This document shows positions 25,615 to 32,796 of a stretch of DNA of 32,796 nt, piece after piece. Location of the stretch: assembly GCA_018970255.1 (NCBI GenBank), contig JAGWWS010000027.1, forward strand, positions 1-32,796, given 5' to 3'. Within the stretch, counting starts at the first letter, position 1; every line of letters starts with the position of its first letter. Made by a program: the position numbers and the translations under genes. Under the pieces are notes generated by a model that did no database searches, was not told the origin of the DNA, and saw only the letters and a list, made by a program, of their open reading frames with translations. Source of the DNA: Verrucomicrobiota bacterium (GTDB lineage Bacteria; Verrucomicrobiota; Verrucomicrobiia; Chthoniobacterales; Terrimicrobiaceae).

Positions 25615-27801
25615 ATGAAAAAACGGAATCCCCGCCGCCATGGCGCCGGGAACAAGCAAAACCGCCACCCCTCGGCGAAAAAAGAAGCCCCCCCGCAAAA
25701 GCTCCGCGCCTCGGTCCTACGCGAGGTCGCCCGCCGCCCGCTCGATGCCGCGGGCCTCGCCGCCGCCCTCGACCTCCCGCCCGCCTGGCGGCCGAAACTC
25801 CAATCCCTCCTCGCGGACATGGAACGCTGCGGCGACATCGCCCGCATCCGCAAGGACCGCTACATCGTCCCGAAGGAAGCCGACCTCTTCACCGGCACCA
25901 TCCAATTCCACGCGAACGGCTCCGCCCATGTCCTCAGCGAAAAAGCCGGCGGGCGCGACCTCCTCATCCGCGGCGAAAACACGCTCACGGCCATGCATGG
26001 CGACCGCGTGGTCGCACGCATCGGCGCACCGCCGCCCGAACCCGGTTTTTTCCGGGGGCCCGAACGCCAGCCCGAGGGCCGCGTGATCCGCATCCTCGAA
26101 CGCGCCAACGAAACCATCGTCGGAACCCTCCAGCGCTCGAAAAACTTTTTCTATGTCGTTTGCGACGACCCCCGCTTCGTCCACAACCTGTATGTCAAAC
26201 CGCCCGCCCCGCCGCTCCCGGCGAAGCCCGGCGACAAGGTCGTGGCGAAACTCGAAGCCTGGCCCTCGCGCCATGTGAACCCCGAGGGGCGCATCATCGA
26301 AGTCCTCGGTGCCGCCGACGCGCCCGGCGTGGACATGCTCTCCATCATCCGCCGCCACCGCCTGCCGCTGGAGTTCCCGGCCGATGTGCGCCGCGATGCC
26401 GAACGCACCCCGCCCGAGGTTTCCCCGCACGACGCCTCCTCCCGCGAGGACCTGCGCGGCGCCTTTGTTTTCACCATCGACCCCGACGACGCCCGCGATT
26501 TCGACGATGCCGTCAATATCGAGCGCACGCCCGCCGGCTGGAGGGTGGGCATCCACATCGCCGATGTCTCCCACTATGTGAAACCCGGCACCCCGCTCGA
26601 CCGCGAGGCCGTCGCCCGCGGGAACAGCACCTACCTCGCCGACCGCGTCATCCCCATGCTCCCCGAGGCGCTCAGCAACGGCGTCTGCAGCCTTAAGCCG
26701 CATGTCGACCGCCTCGCCTTCTCCGTCTTCGCCGAGGTTTCGGAAAAAGGGAAAATCCTCTCCGCCCGCTTCGCGAAAACCGTGATCCGCAGCGCCGCGC
26801 GCCTCACCTACCGCGAAGCCCTCGCCATCCTGAAAAAGCCCCCCGGCCCCGACACCCTCTCCCAAAGCGTCCACACAGCCTGGGAACTTTCCTCCACGCT
26901 CCGGAAAAAACGCTTCGCCGCCGGCTCGCTGGAACTCGACTTCCCCGAAATCAAGGTCTGGCTGGACAAAAACGGCCGCCCCGAGCGCCTCGAGCGCGTC
27001 GAGAACGACATCTCCCACCAACTCATCGAGGAACTCATGCTCCTCGCCAACGAACTCGTCGCCCGCGAACTCAAGCACCGCCGCCAGCCCGCGCTCTACC
27101 GCATCCACGAGAACCCCGACCCCGACAGGCTGGAGGAATTCCGGGAATTCGCGCTCACGCAGGGCGTCCGCGCCGGCGACCTCACCCAGCGCGCCGAGAT
27201 CGTCAAAATCCTCGCCGCCATCCGCGGCAAGCCCTTCGCCCCCGCCGTGCGCATCGCCCTGTTGAAAAGCCTCAAGCGCGCCCGCTATTTCCCCGAGCCC
27301 GTCGGCCACTACGGCCTCGCCAAGCCGGACTACACGCACTTCACCAGCCCCATCCGCCGCTACAGCGACCTCGTCGTCCACCGCGCGCTGGAGCGCCGCC
27401 TCGGGCTCACCAAAAAAGGCCCCGAGTCGACCGAACTCGCCGCGCTCTCGGACCACATCTCCGCCACCGAACGCACCTCGGCCGAGGCCGAGAAGGAATC
27501 CGTCCGCCTAAAGAAACTCGAATACTTCCAGCTCCAGCTGAAAACCGACCGCCCGCAGCGCTTCGAGGCGTTGGTCATCGATGTCCGCAACTTCGGCGCG
27601 TTCGTCGAGTTGCCCGAGTTCCTCCTCACCGGCCTCGTGCACATTTCTTCGCTCGAAGGGGATTTCTACGTCCACGACGCCGCCCGCGCGCGCCTAGTCG
27701 CCCGCCGCTCGAAAAAAACCATCGCCCTCGGCGACAAAATCCAGGTCGCCGTCGCCCGCGTCGACATGTTCAAGCAACAAGTCGATTTCAAGCCCGCCTG
27801 A
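25615..27801 (+). CDS. rnr: Ribonuclease R
   Basis: A 728-aa processive 3'-5' exoribonuclease of the RNB family. It has a basic N-terminus (MKKRNPRRHGAGNKQNRH), a winged-helix-like segment (about 30-88, VLREVARRPLDAAGLAAAL), two cold-shock/OB domains (about 90-235), and the RNB catalytic domain (about 280-610). IDPDDARDFDDAV supplies Asp289, Asp295, Asp297 and Asp298, spaced as in E. coli RNase R. An S1 domain (about 640-725) contains VIDVRNFGAFVELPEFLLTGLVHIS (in pieces). The frame is open well upstream, but ATG 25615 starts the basic tail and avoids repeat sequence. It converges with avtA, 30 bases apart. Confidence 0.95.
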   Translation: MKKRNPRRHGAGNKQNRHPSAKKEAPPQKLRASVLREVARRPLDAAGLAAALDLPPAWRPKLQSLLADMERCGDIARIRKDRYIVPKEADLFTGTIQFHANGSAHVLSEKAGGRDLLIRGENTLTAMHGDRVVARIGAPPPEPGFFRGPERQPEGRVIRILERANETIVGTLQRSKNFFYVVCDDPRFVHNLYVKPPAPPLPAKPGDKVVAKLEAWPSRHVNPEGRIIEVLGAADAPGVDMLSIIRRHRLPLEFPADVRRDAERTPPEVSPHDASSREDLRGAFVFTIDPDDARDFDDAVNIERTPAGWRVGIHIADVSHYVKPGTPLDREAVARGNSTYLADRVIPMLPEALSNGVCSLKPHVDRLAFSVFAEVSEKGKILSARFAKTVIRSAARLTYREALAILKKPPGPDTLSQSVHTAWELSSTLRKKRFAAGSLELDFPEIKVWLDKNGRPERLERVENDISHQLIEELMLLANELVARELKHRRQPALYRIHENPDPDRLEEFREFALTQGVRAGDLTQRAEIVKILAAIRGKPFAPAVRIALLKSLKRARYFPEPVGHYGLAKPDYTHFTSPIRRYSDLVVHRALERRLGLTKKGPESTELAALSDHISATERTSAEAEKESVRLKKLEYFQLQLKTDRPQRFEALVIDVRNFGAFVELPEFLLTGLVHISSLEGDFYVHDAARARLVARRSKKTIALGDKIQVAVARVDMFKQQVDFKPA

Positions 27802-27831
27802 GAAAAAGAGACTCTCGACTCTCCCATTCAG

Positions 27832-29088
27832 TCAAACGGCCCGGGCGATTTCCCTCCCGATTTTTTCCAAGCCCTCCCGCACCGTTTCGTCGGACATGGC
27901 CACCGAAATACGCAGGCACTCGTGCCGGTGGCGCCAACCCGTGTCGAGGTCGCCGAAGAAAAAATACTCGCCGGGGACCACCAGCACACCGTCGGCCTTG
28001 AGGTCTTCGTAGATTTGGCGCGAGCCCTTCTTCGCCCCCTCGATCCACAGCCACAGGAAAAGCGCGCCTTCGCATTCGTGCAGGGCATACGGGGCATCCT
28101 TCGGGAAAAATTCCGCCACCGCCTCGAGCGCAAGGTCGCGCTTGCGCAGGTAGAACGGCCGCACCACTCCGCGGCTCAAACGCGTGATTTCCCCGCTGGC
28201 AATCAAGGGACCGGCGATCGCCTGTCCGAAGTTGCCGTTCGCCAATCCCGCCACCGCCATCATCGAAGCCACGGCCGACGCCACCTCCGGCGGTCCCACC
28301 ACAAAGGCAGTCCGCGTCCCTGGCAGCCCGAATTTCGAAAGGCTCATCACATGGATGGTCCGGTCGGTCCAAAGCGGCGCCGCTTCGCCGAAGACGATTC
28401 CCGGGAACGGCCAGCCGTAGGCATTGTCGATGATAAGCGGGATTCCCTTCCGCCCCGCGATGGCCTCGAGCTTCCGCAGCTCGGCATCCGAAATCAAATT
28501 CCCGCTGGGGTTCGTGGGCCGCGAGACGCACATGGCCGCGATGTCCGCACCGGGGTCGAGGTTTTCAAAATCGATATGGTATTTGAACCGGTGCTCGCCG
28601 GTGCGCGAGATGCCGGGCTTGAGCGCCGCGAACATCCCCTCCTCCAGCCCCTGGTTCGCATACCCGATGTATTCGGGCATGAGCGGGAACAAAATCCTGC
28701 CCGGCCGCCCGTCGCTGCGCCGTCCGCCGAAGAGGTTGAACAAAAAATAAAACGCCGTCTGCCCACCAGGCGTCACGGCGATGTTCTCCGGGCCCACCGG
28801 CCAGCCGAATTCCGCCTTCAACAACCCGGCCAGCGCTTCGGCCACGGCGGCATTCCCCCGCGGCGGGTCGTAAATCGCGAGCGTCCGCCTCAAAACCGCC
28901 GGGTCGTCCACAATTTCCCGCATCCGCCTGACCCAAACCGCCTCCATCTCGGGGATGTGCGCCGGGTTGCCCCCACCAAGCATCAGCGGCGCCGGCCCTT
29001 GCCCCGAAAGCGCGCGCCCGAGGTCGTCCATCAATTGCTCGATCCCACTTCCCCCGGCCAGCCGTTTCCCAAGCGCAGAAAATTCCAT
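27832..29088 (-). CDS. avtA: Valine-pyruvate aminotransferase
   Basis: A 418-aa PLP-dependent class I/II aminotransferase matching E. coli AvtA throughout: SGIEQLMDDL, LMLGGGNPAHIPEM, RILFPLMPEYIGYANQGLEE, CVSRPTNPSGN, IIDNAYGWPFPGIVF and MSLSKFGLPGTRT. PLP residues are Asn193, Asp221, Tyr224 and Schiff-base Lys252. It exchanges the amino group between alanine and 2-oxoisovalerate or related oxo acids in the cytosol. I choose ATG 29088 (MEFSALGKRL), which matches the E. coli start; an ATG five codons upstream is possible. It is divergent from sucA with about 140 bases between starts. Confidence 0.93.
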   Translation of the reverse strand: MEFSALGKRLAGGSGIEQLMDDLGRALSGQGPAPLMLGGGNPAHIPEMEAVWVRRMREIVDDPAVLRRTLAIYDPPRGNAAVAEALAGLLKAEFGWPVGPENIAVTPGGQTAFYFLFNLFGGRRSDGRPGRILFPLMPEYIGYANQGLEEGMFAALKPGISRTGEHRFKYHIDFENLDPGADIAAMCVSRPTNPSGNLISDAELRKLEAIAGRKGIPLIIDNAYGWPFPGIVFGEAAPLWTDRTIHVMSLSKFGLPGTRTAFVVGPPEVASAVASMMAVAGLANGNFGQAIAGPLIASGEITRLSRGVVRPFYLRKRDLALEAVAEFFPKDAPYALHECEGALFLWLWIEGAKKGSRQIYEDLKADGVLVVPGEYFFFGDLDTGWRHRHECLRISVAMSDETVREGLEKIGREIARAV

Positions 29089-29181
29089 CCGCCCATCCAA
29101 CACCGCCGCCCGCGGAAAATCCCGCCGATTTTTCCCTCCTTGAAAACGAACCCCGCCTTGTCCACTCTGCCTTCACCAATG

Positions 29182-29195
29182 GTTTCCTCGGAAAC
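29182..29195 (+). promoter_or_regulatory. Small palindrome upstream of sucA
   Basis: GTTTCC (29182-29187), TC, then GGAAAC (29190-29195) form a 6-bp inverted repeat 34 bases before the sucA ATG, in the region shared with divergent avtA. It could be an operator or a leader hairpin. I see no convincing -35/-10 pair in the gap. Confidence 0.25.
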
Positions 29196-29228
29196 AGTCC
29201 CGGCACAAAGCGTGCAACCTCACACTCC

Positions 29229-31973
29229 ATGAACCTCACAGTCCCCGCCCGTGCAAACGGGGCGTTGATCGACGAACTCCACCAAAGCTGGCTCTCGGAC
29301 CGCCACTCCGTGTCGCAGGAATGGGCGGCATTTTTCGAGGGCTTCGAACTCGGCCTCGCCCGCTCCGAGGAAGCCCAGCCCGTAGCCGCCCCGCTTCCGG
29401 CATCGCCGCTCCAGGCCCGCGTGGATGACCTCGTGCGTGCCCATCGCGAATTCGGCCACATGGCGGCCCGGCTCGACCCGATTTCCAAAACCCAACCGTC
29501 GAATCCCGCGCTCGACCCCGCCGCGTTCGGCCTCGCCCCCGGCGACATGGACCAAACGGTCTCCTCCCGCTTCTTCCAAAACGGTCGCCCGATGCCCTTG
29601 CGCGAACTCGTCGAAGGCCTCCGCGCCGCCTATTGCGACACGCTCGGAGTGGAATTCACCCACATCCAGGACCCCGCCATCCGCGAATGGGTCGCCGACC
29701 GCGTCGAGAAACGCCGCCGGCCGGACCGCAACGACCCCGCCATCCACCGCGACATCCTCCGCAAGCTCATCGAGGCCGAATCCTTCGAGGCGTTCATCCA
29801 CGCAAAATTCGTCGGCCAAAAGCGCTTCTCGCTCGAGGGCGGCGAAGCCCTTGTCGTCGCGCTCAACGGCATCCTCGAACTCTGCCCGCGCCTCGGCGTC
29901 CTCGAAATCGTCATGGGCATGGCCCACCGCGGCCGCCTCAATGTCCTCGCCAATTTCCTGAAAAAACCCGCCAGCGTGATTTTTTGCGAGTTCCAGGACT
30001 TCTTCAACCCGGAGGCCACCGGCGGCGGCGAGAATGGCGATGTCAAATACCACCTCGGTTTCCAAACCACGCGCGAACTCCCAGGCGGACACACCGTCGA
30101 GGTCCGCATGGCCGCGAACCCCTCGCACCTCGAGGCTGTGGACCCCGTCGTCGAGGGCAAGGCCCGCGCCCGCCAGCGCGTGCTGAACGACACCGCCGAG
30201 CGGAAAAAAGTCGTCCCCCTCCTCATCCATGGCGACGCCGCCTTCATCGGCCAGGGCGTCGTGGCGGAGACCTTCAACATGGCGCAGCTCCCCGGCTACT
30301 CCACCGGCGGCACCATCCACATCGTCGTAAACAACCAGATCGGCTTCACCACCCTCCCAGCCGATGCCCGCTCCTCGCGCTATTGCACCGACATCGCGAA
30401 AATCGTCGACGCCCCCATCTTCCATGTGAACGGCGAGGACCCGCTCACCGTGCTGGAAATCGCCGAGGCCGCCCTCGAGTTCCGCCAAAAGTTCGGCCGC
30501 GATGTCGTCATCGACATCTACTGCTACCGCCGCCACGGGCACAACGAAACCGACGAGCCCTCGTTCACCCAGCCCGACCTCTACAATGTCATCAAGTCCC
30601 ACCCGCTGCCCAGCGAGCGCTTCTCCGCAGAGGCCGCGGAACTCGGCACCATCACCCCGGGCGAGTCCGCGGAAATCCGGAAAAAAATCGTCGCCGAGTG
30701 GGAAGCCTCCCACGCCGCCGCCGCCAAGGAGGTCGAGGGCGCGAAGTCGAAGAGCGCATTCAAGGGCTCGACCGCCATCTTCCAGGCACCCTACTCCCAC
30801 GAGCCCGTCAACACCGCCATCTCGAAAGCCCGCCTCGACAAAATCGTCAAGGCCATGACCTCCGCGCCCGGGGGCTTCCGCGTCGTCCAAAAAATCCAGC
30901 GCACCGTCCTCGACCGCCGCAAAAAAGTTTGGAAGGACGGCGGCCCCTACGATTGGGGCTTCGCCGAGGCCCTTGCCTTCGGCTCCCTCCTCGCCGAGGG
31001 CACGCCGGTGCGCCTCTCCGGCCAGGACAGCCGCCGCGGGACATTTTCCCACCGCAACGCCGTCCTCTACGACGAAGCCACCCGCGAGCCCTATATCCCG
31101 CTCAAGCACATCGCCCCCGACCAGGCGACCTTCTGCATCTACAACAGCCCGCTCTCCGAATACGCGGTCCTCGGCTTCGACTACGGCTACTCGATGGATT
31201 TCCCCTCCATGCTCTGCATTTGGGAAGCCCAGTTCGGCGATTTCTCGAACGGCGCGCAAATCATCATCGACCAGTTCATCGCCTCCGCGGAAGCGAAATG
31301 GCGCCGCCCAAGTTCGATCGTCATGCTCCTCCCGCACGGCTGGGAAGGCCAGGGCCCCGAGCACTCCAGCGCCCGCCTCGAGCGCTTCCTCCAGCTCTGC
31401 GCGCAGGAAAACATGCAGGTCTGCAACCTCACCACGCCCGCCCAGTATTTCCACGCCCTCCGCCGCCAAATCCACCGCGGCTACCGGAAGCCCCTCGTCA
31501 TCATGACGCCGAAGAGCCTCCTGCGCTCCGAGGATTCCGTGTCCTCCACACCCGATTTCACGAACGCCCGCTTCGAGGAAATCCTCGACGACCCCTCGAT
31601 CAAGGACCCCAAGAAAGTCGACCGCCTCGTCTTCTGCTCGGGCAAGGTCTACTTCGACCTCGTCCGCGGCCGCGCCGAGGCCGGGCGGGAAAAAACCACG
31701 GCCATCGTGCGCATCGAGCAGCTTTACCCGCTCCACGACGACCGCATCCGCGAAGTCCTCGCGCGCTACACCGCCCAGCCGCGCCTTGTCTGGTGCCAGG
31801 AGGAGCCGGGCAACAACGGTGCCTGGTTTTTCCTCGCCCCCCGCCTCGCCGGGCTCGCCGGCCGCTTCCTCGCCTACGCCGGCCGGCCCGAAAGCGCCAG
31901 CCCGGCCGTCGGCTCCTACGGAAAACACAAGGAACAACAGGCCGCCCTCGTCAAACAGGCCTTCGAAGTCTGA
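29229..31973 (+). CDS. sucA: 2-oxoglutarate dehydrogenase E1 component
   Basis: A 914-aa ThDP-dependent E1o of the TCA cycle, decarboxylating 2-oxoglutarate and passing the succinyl group to E2. The N-terminal LIDELHQSWLSDRHSVSQEWAAFFEG (in pieces) is the usual E1o N-terminal helix region. Catalytic blocks follow: GMAHRGRLNVLANFL, KYHLGFQTTR, MAANPSHLEAVDPVVEGKARA (in pieces), VNNQIGFTT, YRRHGHNETDEPSFTQP, LSGQDSRRGTFSHRNAV, GYSMDFPSMLCIWEAQFGDF and LPHGWEGQGPEHSSARLERFLQL (in pieces). The C-terminus has the E1o-specific WCQEEPGNNGAW. Length is near E. coli SucA (933). The sucB start follows after 11 bases, so the two are co-transcribed. Confidence 0.97.
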   Translation: MNLTVPARANGALIDELHQSWLSDRHSVSQEWAAFFEGFELGLARSEEAQPVAAPLPASPLQARVDDLVRAHREFGHMAARLDPISKTQPSNPALDPAAFGLAPGDMDQTVSSRFFQNGRPMPLRELVEGLRAAYCDTLGVEFTHIQDPAIREWVADRVEKRRRPDRNDPAIHRDILRKLIEAESFEAFIHAKFVGQKRFSLEGGEALVVALNGILELCPRLGVLEIVMGMAHRGRLNVLANFLKKPASVIFCEFQDFFNPEATGGGENGDVKYHLGFQTTRELPGGHTVEVRMAANPSHLEAVDPVVEGKARARQRVLNDTAERKKVVPLLIHGDAAFIGQGVVAETFNMAQLPGYSTGGTIHIVVNNQIGFTTLPADARSSRYCTDIAKIVDAPIFHVNGEDPLTVLEIAEAALEFRQKFGRDVVIDIYCYRRHGHNETDEPSFTQPDLYNVIKSHPLPSERFSAEAAELGTITPGESAEIRKKIVAEWEASHAAAAKEVEGAKSKSAFKGSTAIFQAPYSHEPVNTAISKARLDKIVKAMTSAPGGFRVVQKIQRTVLDRRKKVWKDGGPYDWGFAEALAFGSLLAEGTPVRLSGQDSRRGTFSHRNAVLYDEATREPYIPLKHIAPDQATFCIYNSPLSEYAVLGFDYGYSMDFPSMLCIWEAQFGDFSNGAQIIIDQFIASAEAKWRRPSSIVMLLPHGWEGQGPEHSSARLERFLQLCAQENMQVCNLTTPAQYFHALRRQIHRGYRKPLVIMTPKSLLRSEDSVSSTPDFTNARFEEILDDPSIKDPKKVDRLVFCSGKVYFDLVRGRAEAGREKTTAIVRIEQLYPLHDDRIREVLARYTAQPRLVWCQEEPGNNGAWFFLAPRLAGLAGRFLAYAGRPESASPAVGSYGKHKEQQAALVKQAFEV

Positions 31974-31984
31974 ACCACCCGCGC

Positions 31985-32796
31985 ATGAACACCGAAGTCA
32001 AAATTCCCGCCGTCGGAGAGTCCATCACATCCGGCGTCCTCACCATCTGGCACCGCAAAAACGGCGACACCGTCCGCGAGGGCGAAGTCCTCTTCACCCT
32101 CGAAACCGACAAGGTCTCGCAGGAGGTCAACGCACCCGCCACCGGCATCGTCCACACGAAGGTCGCCGAAGGCGACGAAGTCAAAATCGGGCAATCCGTC
32201 GCCGAAATCGAACCCTCATCCGCCGCCGCCAGCACGGCCCCCGAGCCCGAAAAACCGGCCGCCGCCAAGCCGGCCCCCGCCCCGCAAAAAGCCCCCGCAC
32301 CCGCCCCGGCAGCGCCTCCGCAGGTTTCTGCACCAGCCCCCTCCCCGGCGCCCCTCCCGCCCCAGACCACCGTCTCCGCCCCCAACGACAGCCGGGCCAC
32401 GCGCAAAAAACTCTCCCCCCTCCGCCGCAAAATCGCCACGCAGCTCGTGATGGCGCAGCACACAGCCGCCATCCTCACCACTTTCAACGAGTGCGACATG
32501 TCGTCCGTGATGGCGCTCCGCAAGGAACTCCAGGAGGAATTCACGAAACGCCACGGCGTGAAACTCGGCTTCATGGGATTCTTCATCAAAGCCGTCGTCG
32601 ACGCCCTCCAGGCTGTCCCAGCCATCAATTCCCGCATGGACGGCGACGACCTCGTCATGAACAACGCCTTCGACATCGGCGTGGCCGTCGGGACCGACCG
32701 CGGGCTCGTCGTCCCGGTCATCCGCGATTGCGAACGCCTCGGCTTCGCCGAAATCGAGCGCAGCCTCGCCGACTACGCCGTGAAAGCCCGCGAAGG
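31985..32796 (+). CDS. sucB: 2-oxoglutarate dehydrogenase E2 component (partial, runs off the end)
   Basis: The first 270 residues of dihydrolipoyl succinyltransferase. The lipoyl domain (1-77) has the lipoyl lysine Lys43 in LETDKVSQEV. A long Ala/Pro-rich linker spans about 78-138. The catalytic domain then begins at once (RKKLSPLRRKIATQL, TTFNECDMSSVMALRKE, GVKLGFMGFFIKAV, FDIGVAVGTDRGLVVPVIRD). I see no peripheral subunit-binding domain (the usual SPAVRKLAxExGIDxxxxxGTG-type motif) between lipoyl and catalytic domains. That layout resembles animal E2o rather than E. coli E2o. The active-site His/Asp motif lies beyond the window. No E3 gene is visible. Confidence 0.95.
   Translation, partial: MNTEVKIPAVGESITSGVLTIWHRKNGDTVREGEVLFTLETDKVSQEVNAPATGIVHTKVAEGDEVKIGQSVAEIEPSSAAASTAPEPEKPAAAKPAPAPQKAPAPAPAAPPQVSAPAPSPAPLPPQTTVSAPNDSRATRKKLSPLRRKIATQLVMAQHTAAILTTFNECDMSSVMALRKELQEEFTKRHGVKLGFMGFFIKAVVDALQAVPAINSRMDGDDLVMNNAFDIGVAVGTDRGLVVPVIRDCERLGFAEIERSLADYAVKARE

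Noticed and set aside
29220-31937. A very long open frame antisense to sucA (about 900 codons)
   Set aside because: High-GC coding DNA often leaves the antisense frame open. The product is Gly/Ala/Asp/Val-rich without motifs, while the sense strand encodes a complete E1o.

Overview
This high-GC window (mostly about 65% by eye) carries ordinary chromosomal genes of a free-living Gram-negative bacterium. It most likely belongs to the Verrucomicrobiota. The reasons are a Bacteroidetes/Verrucomicrobia-type serine palmitoyltransferase, an EF-P whose tip loop reads TPGNLRAF, a PEP-CTERM surface protein, weak Shine-Dalgarno signals with many GTG/TTG and overlapping starts, and short palindromic repeats in the gaps. 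The phylum is inferred from protein style, not from a marker search.

Layout. 1-3128 (+): the end of an unknown protein, then a saccharopine-dehydrogenase-family enzyme coupled to an aldehyde dehydrogenase. 3198-6587 (+): serine palmitoyltransferase, a GNAT-type acyltransferase resembling bacterial ceramide synthase that overlaps it by 134 nt, and D-lactate dehydrogenase. 6643-9673 (+): purA-uppS-yhaM, chained by TTGA and ATGA overlaps. 9726-10282 (-): a DUF433/DUF5615 toxin-antitoxin-like pair with a palindrome across its promoter and start codon. 10373-12815: an AGCS amino-acid:sodium symporter divergent from a YdjM-type membrane protein. 12816-13082: a repeat-rich gap with a 25-bp perfect inverted repeat. 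13083-15562 (-): a TPR membrane protein and a lower-GC PEP-CTERM protein, separated by a clear terminator. 15787-17264 (+): a LolC/E-type permease and a 50-aa membrane protein. 17265-18455 (-): an AAA/DUF4143 ATPase behind an AT-rich promoter region. 18841-20661 (-): a YihY/BrkB membrane protein, a terminator, a 54-aa exported protein and efp. 20721-25388 (-): a tandem-ACT protein, a FIST sensor-like protein and a MacA/MacB-like export system, closely packed. 25615-32796: rnr (+), avtA (-), then sucA and the start of sucB (+).

Functional links. The best-supported units are sphingolipid synthesis (spt plus acyltransferase), the purA-uppS-yhaM chain, the ACT-FIST-MacAB-like export operon and the 2-oxoglutarate dehydrogenase genes. 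No rRNA, tRNA, CRISPR array, transposase or phage gene was seen. No clearly new multi-gene defence or biosynthetic system is visible. The most unusual items are the long spt/acyltransferase overlap, the palindromic and possibly leaderless control region of the DUF433/DUF5615 pair, the Asn-tipped EF-P, the E2o without a peripheral subunit-binding domain, and the ACT-FIST-exporter arrangement.
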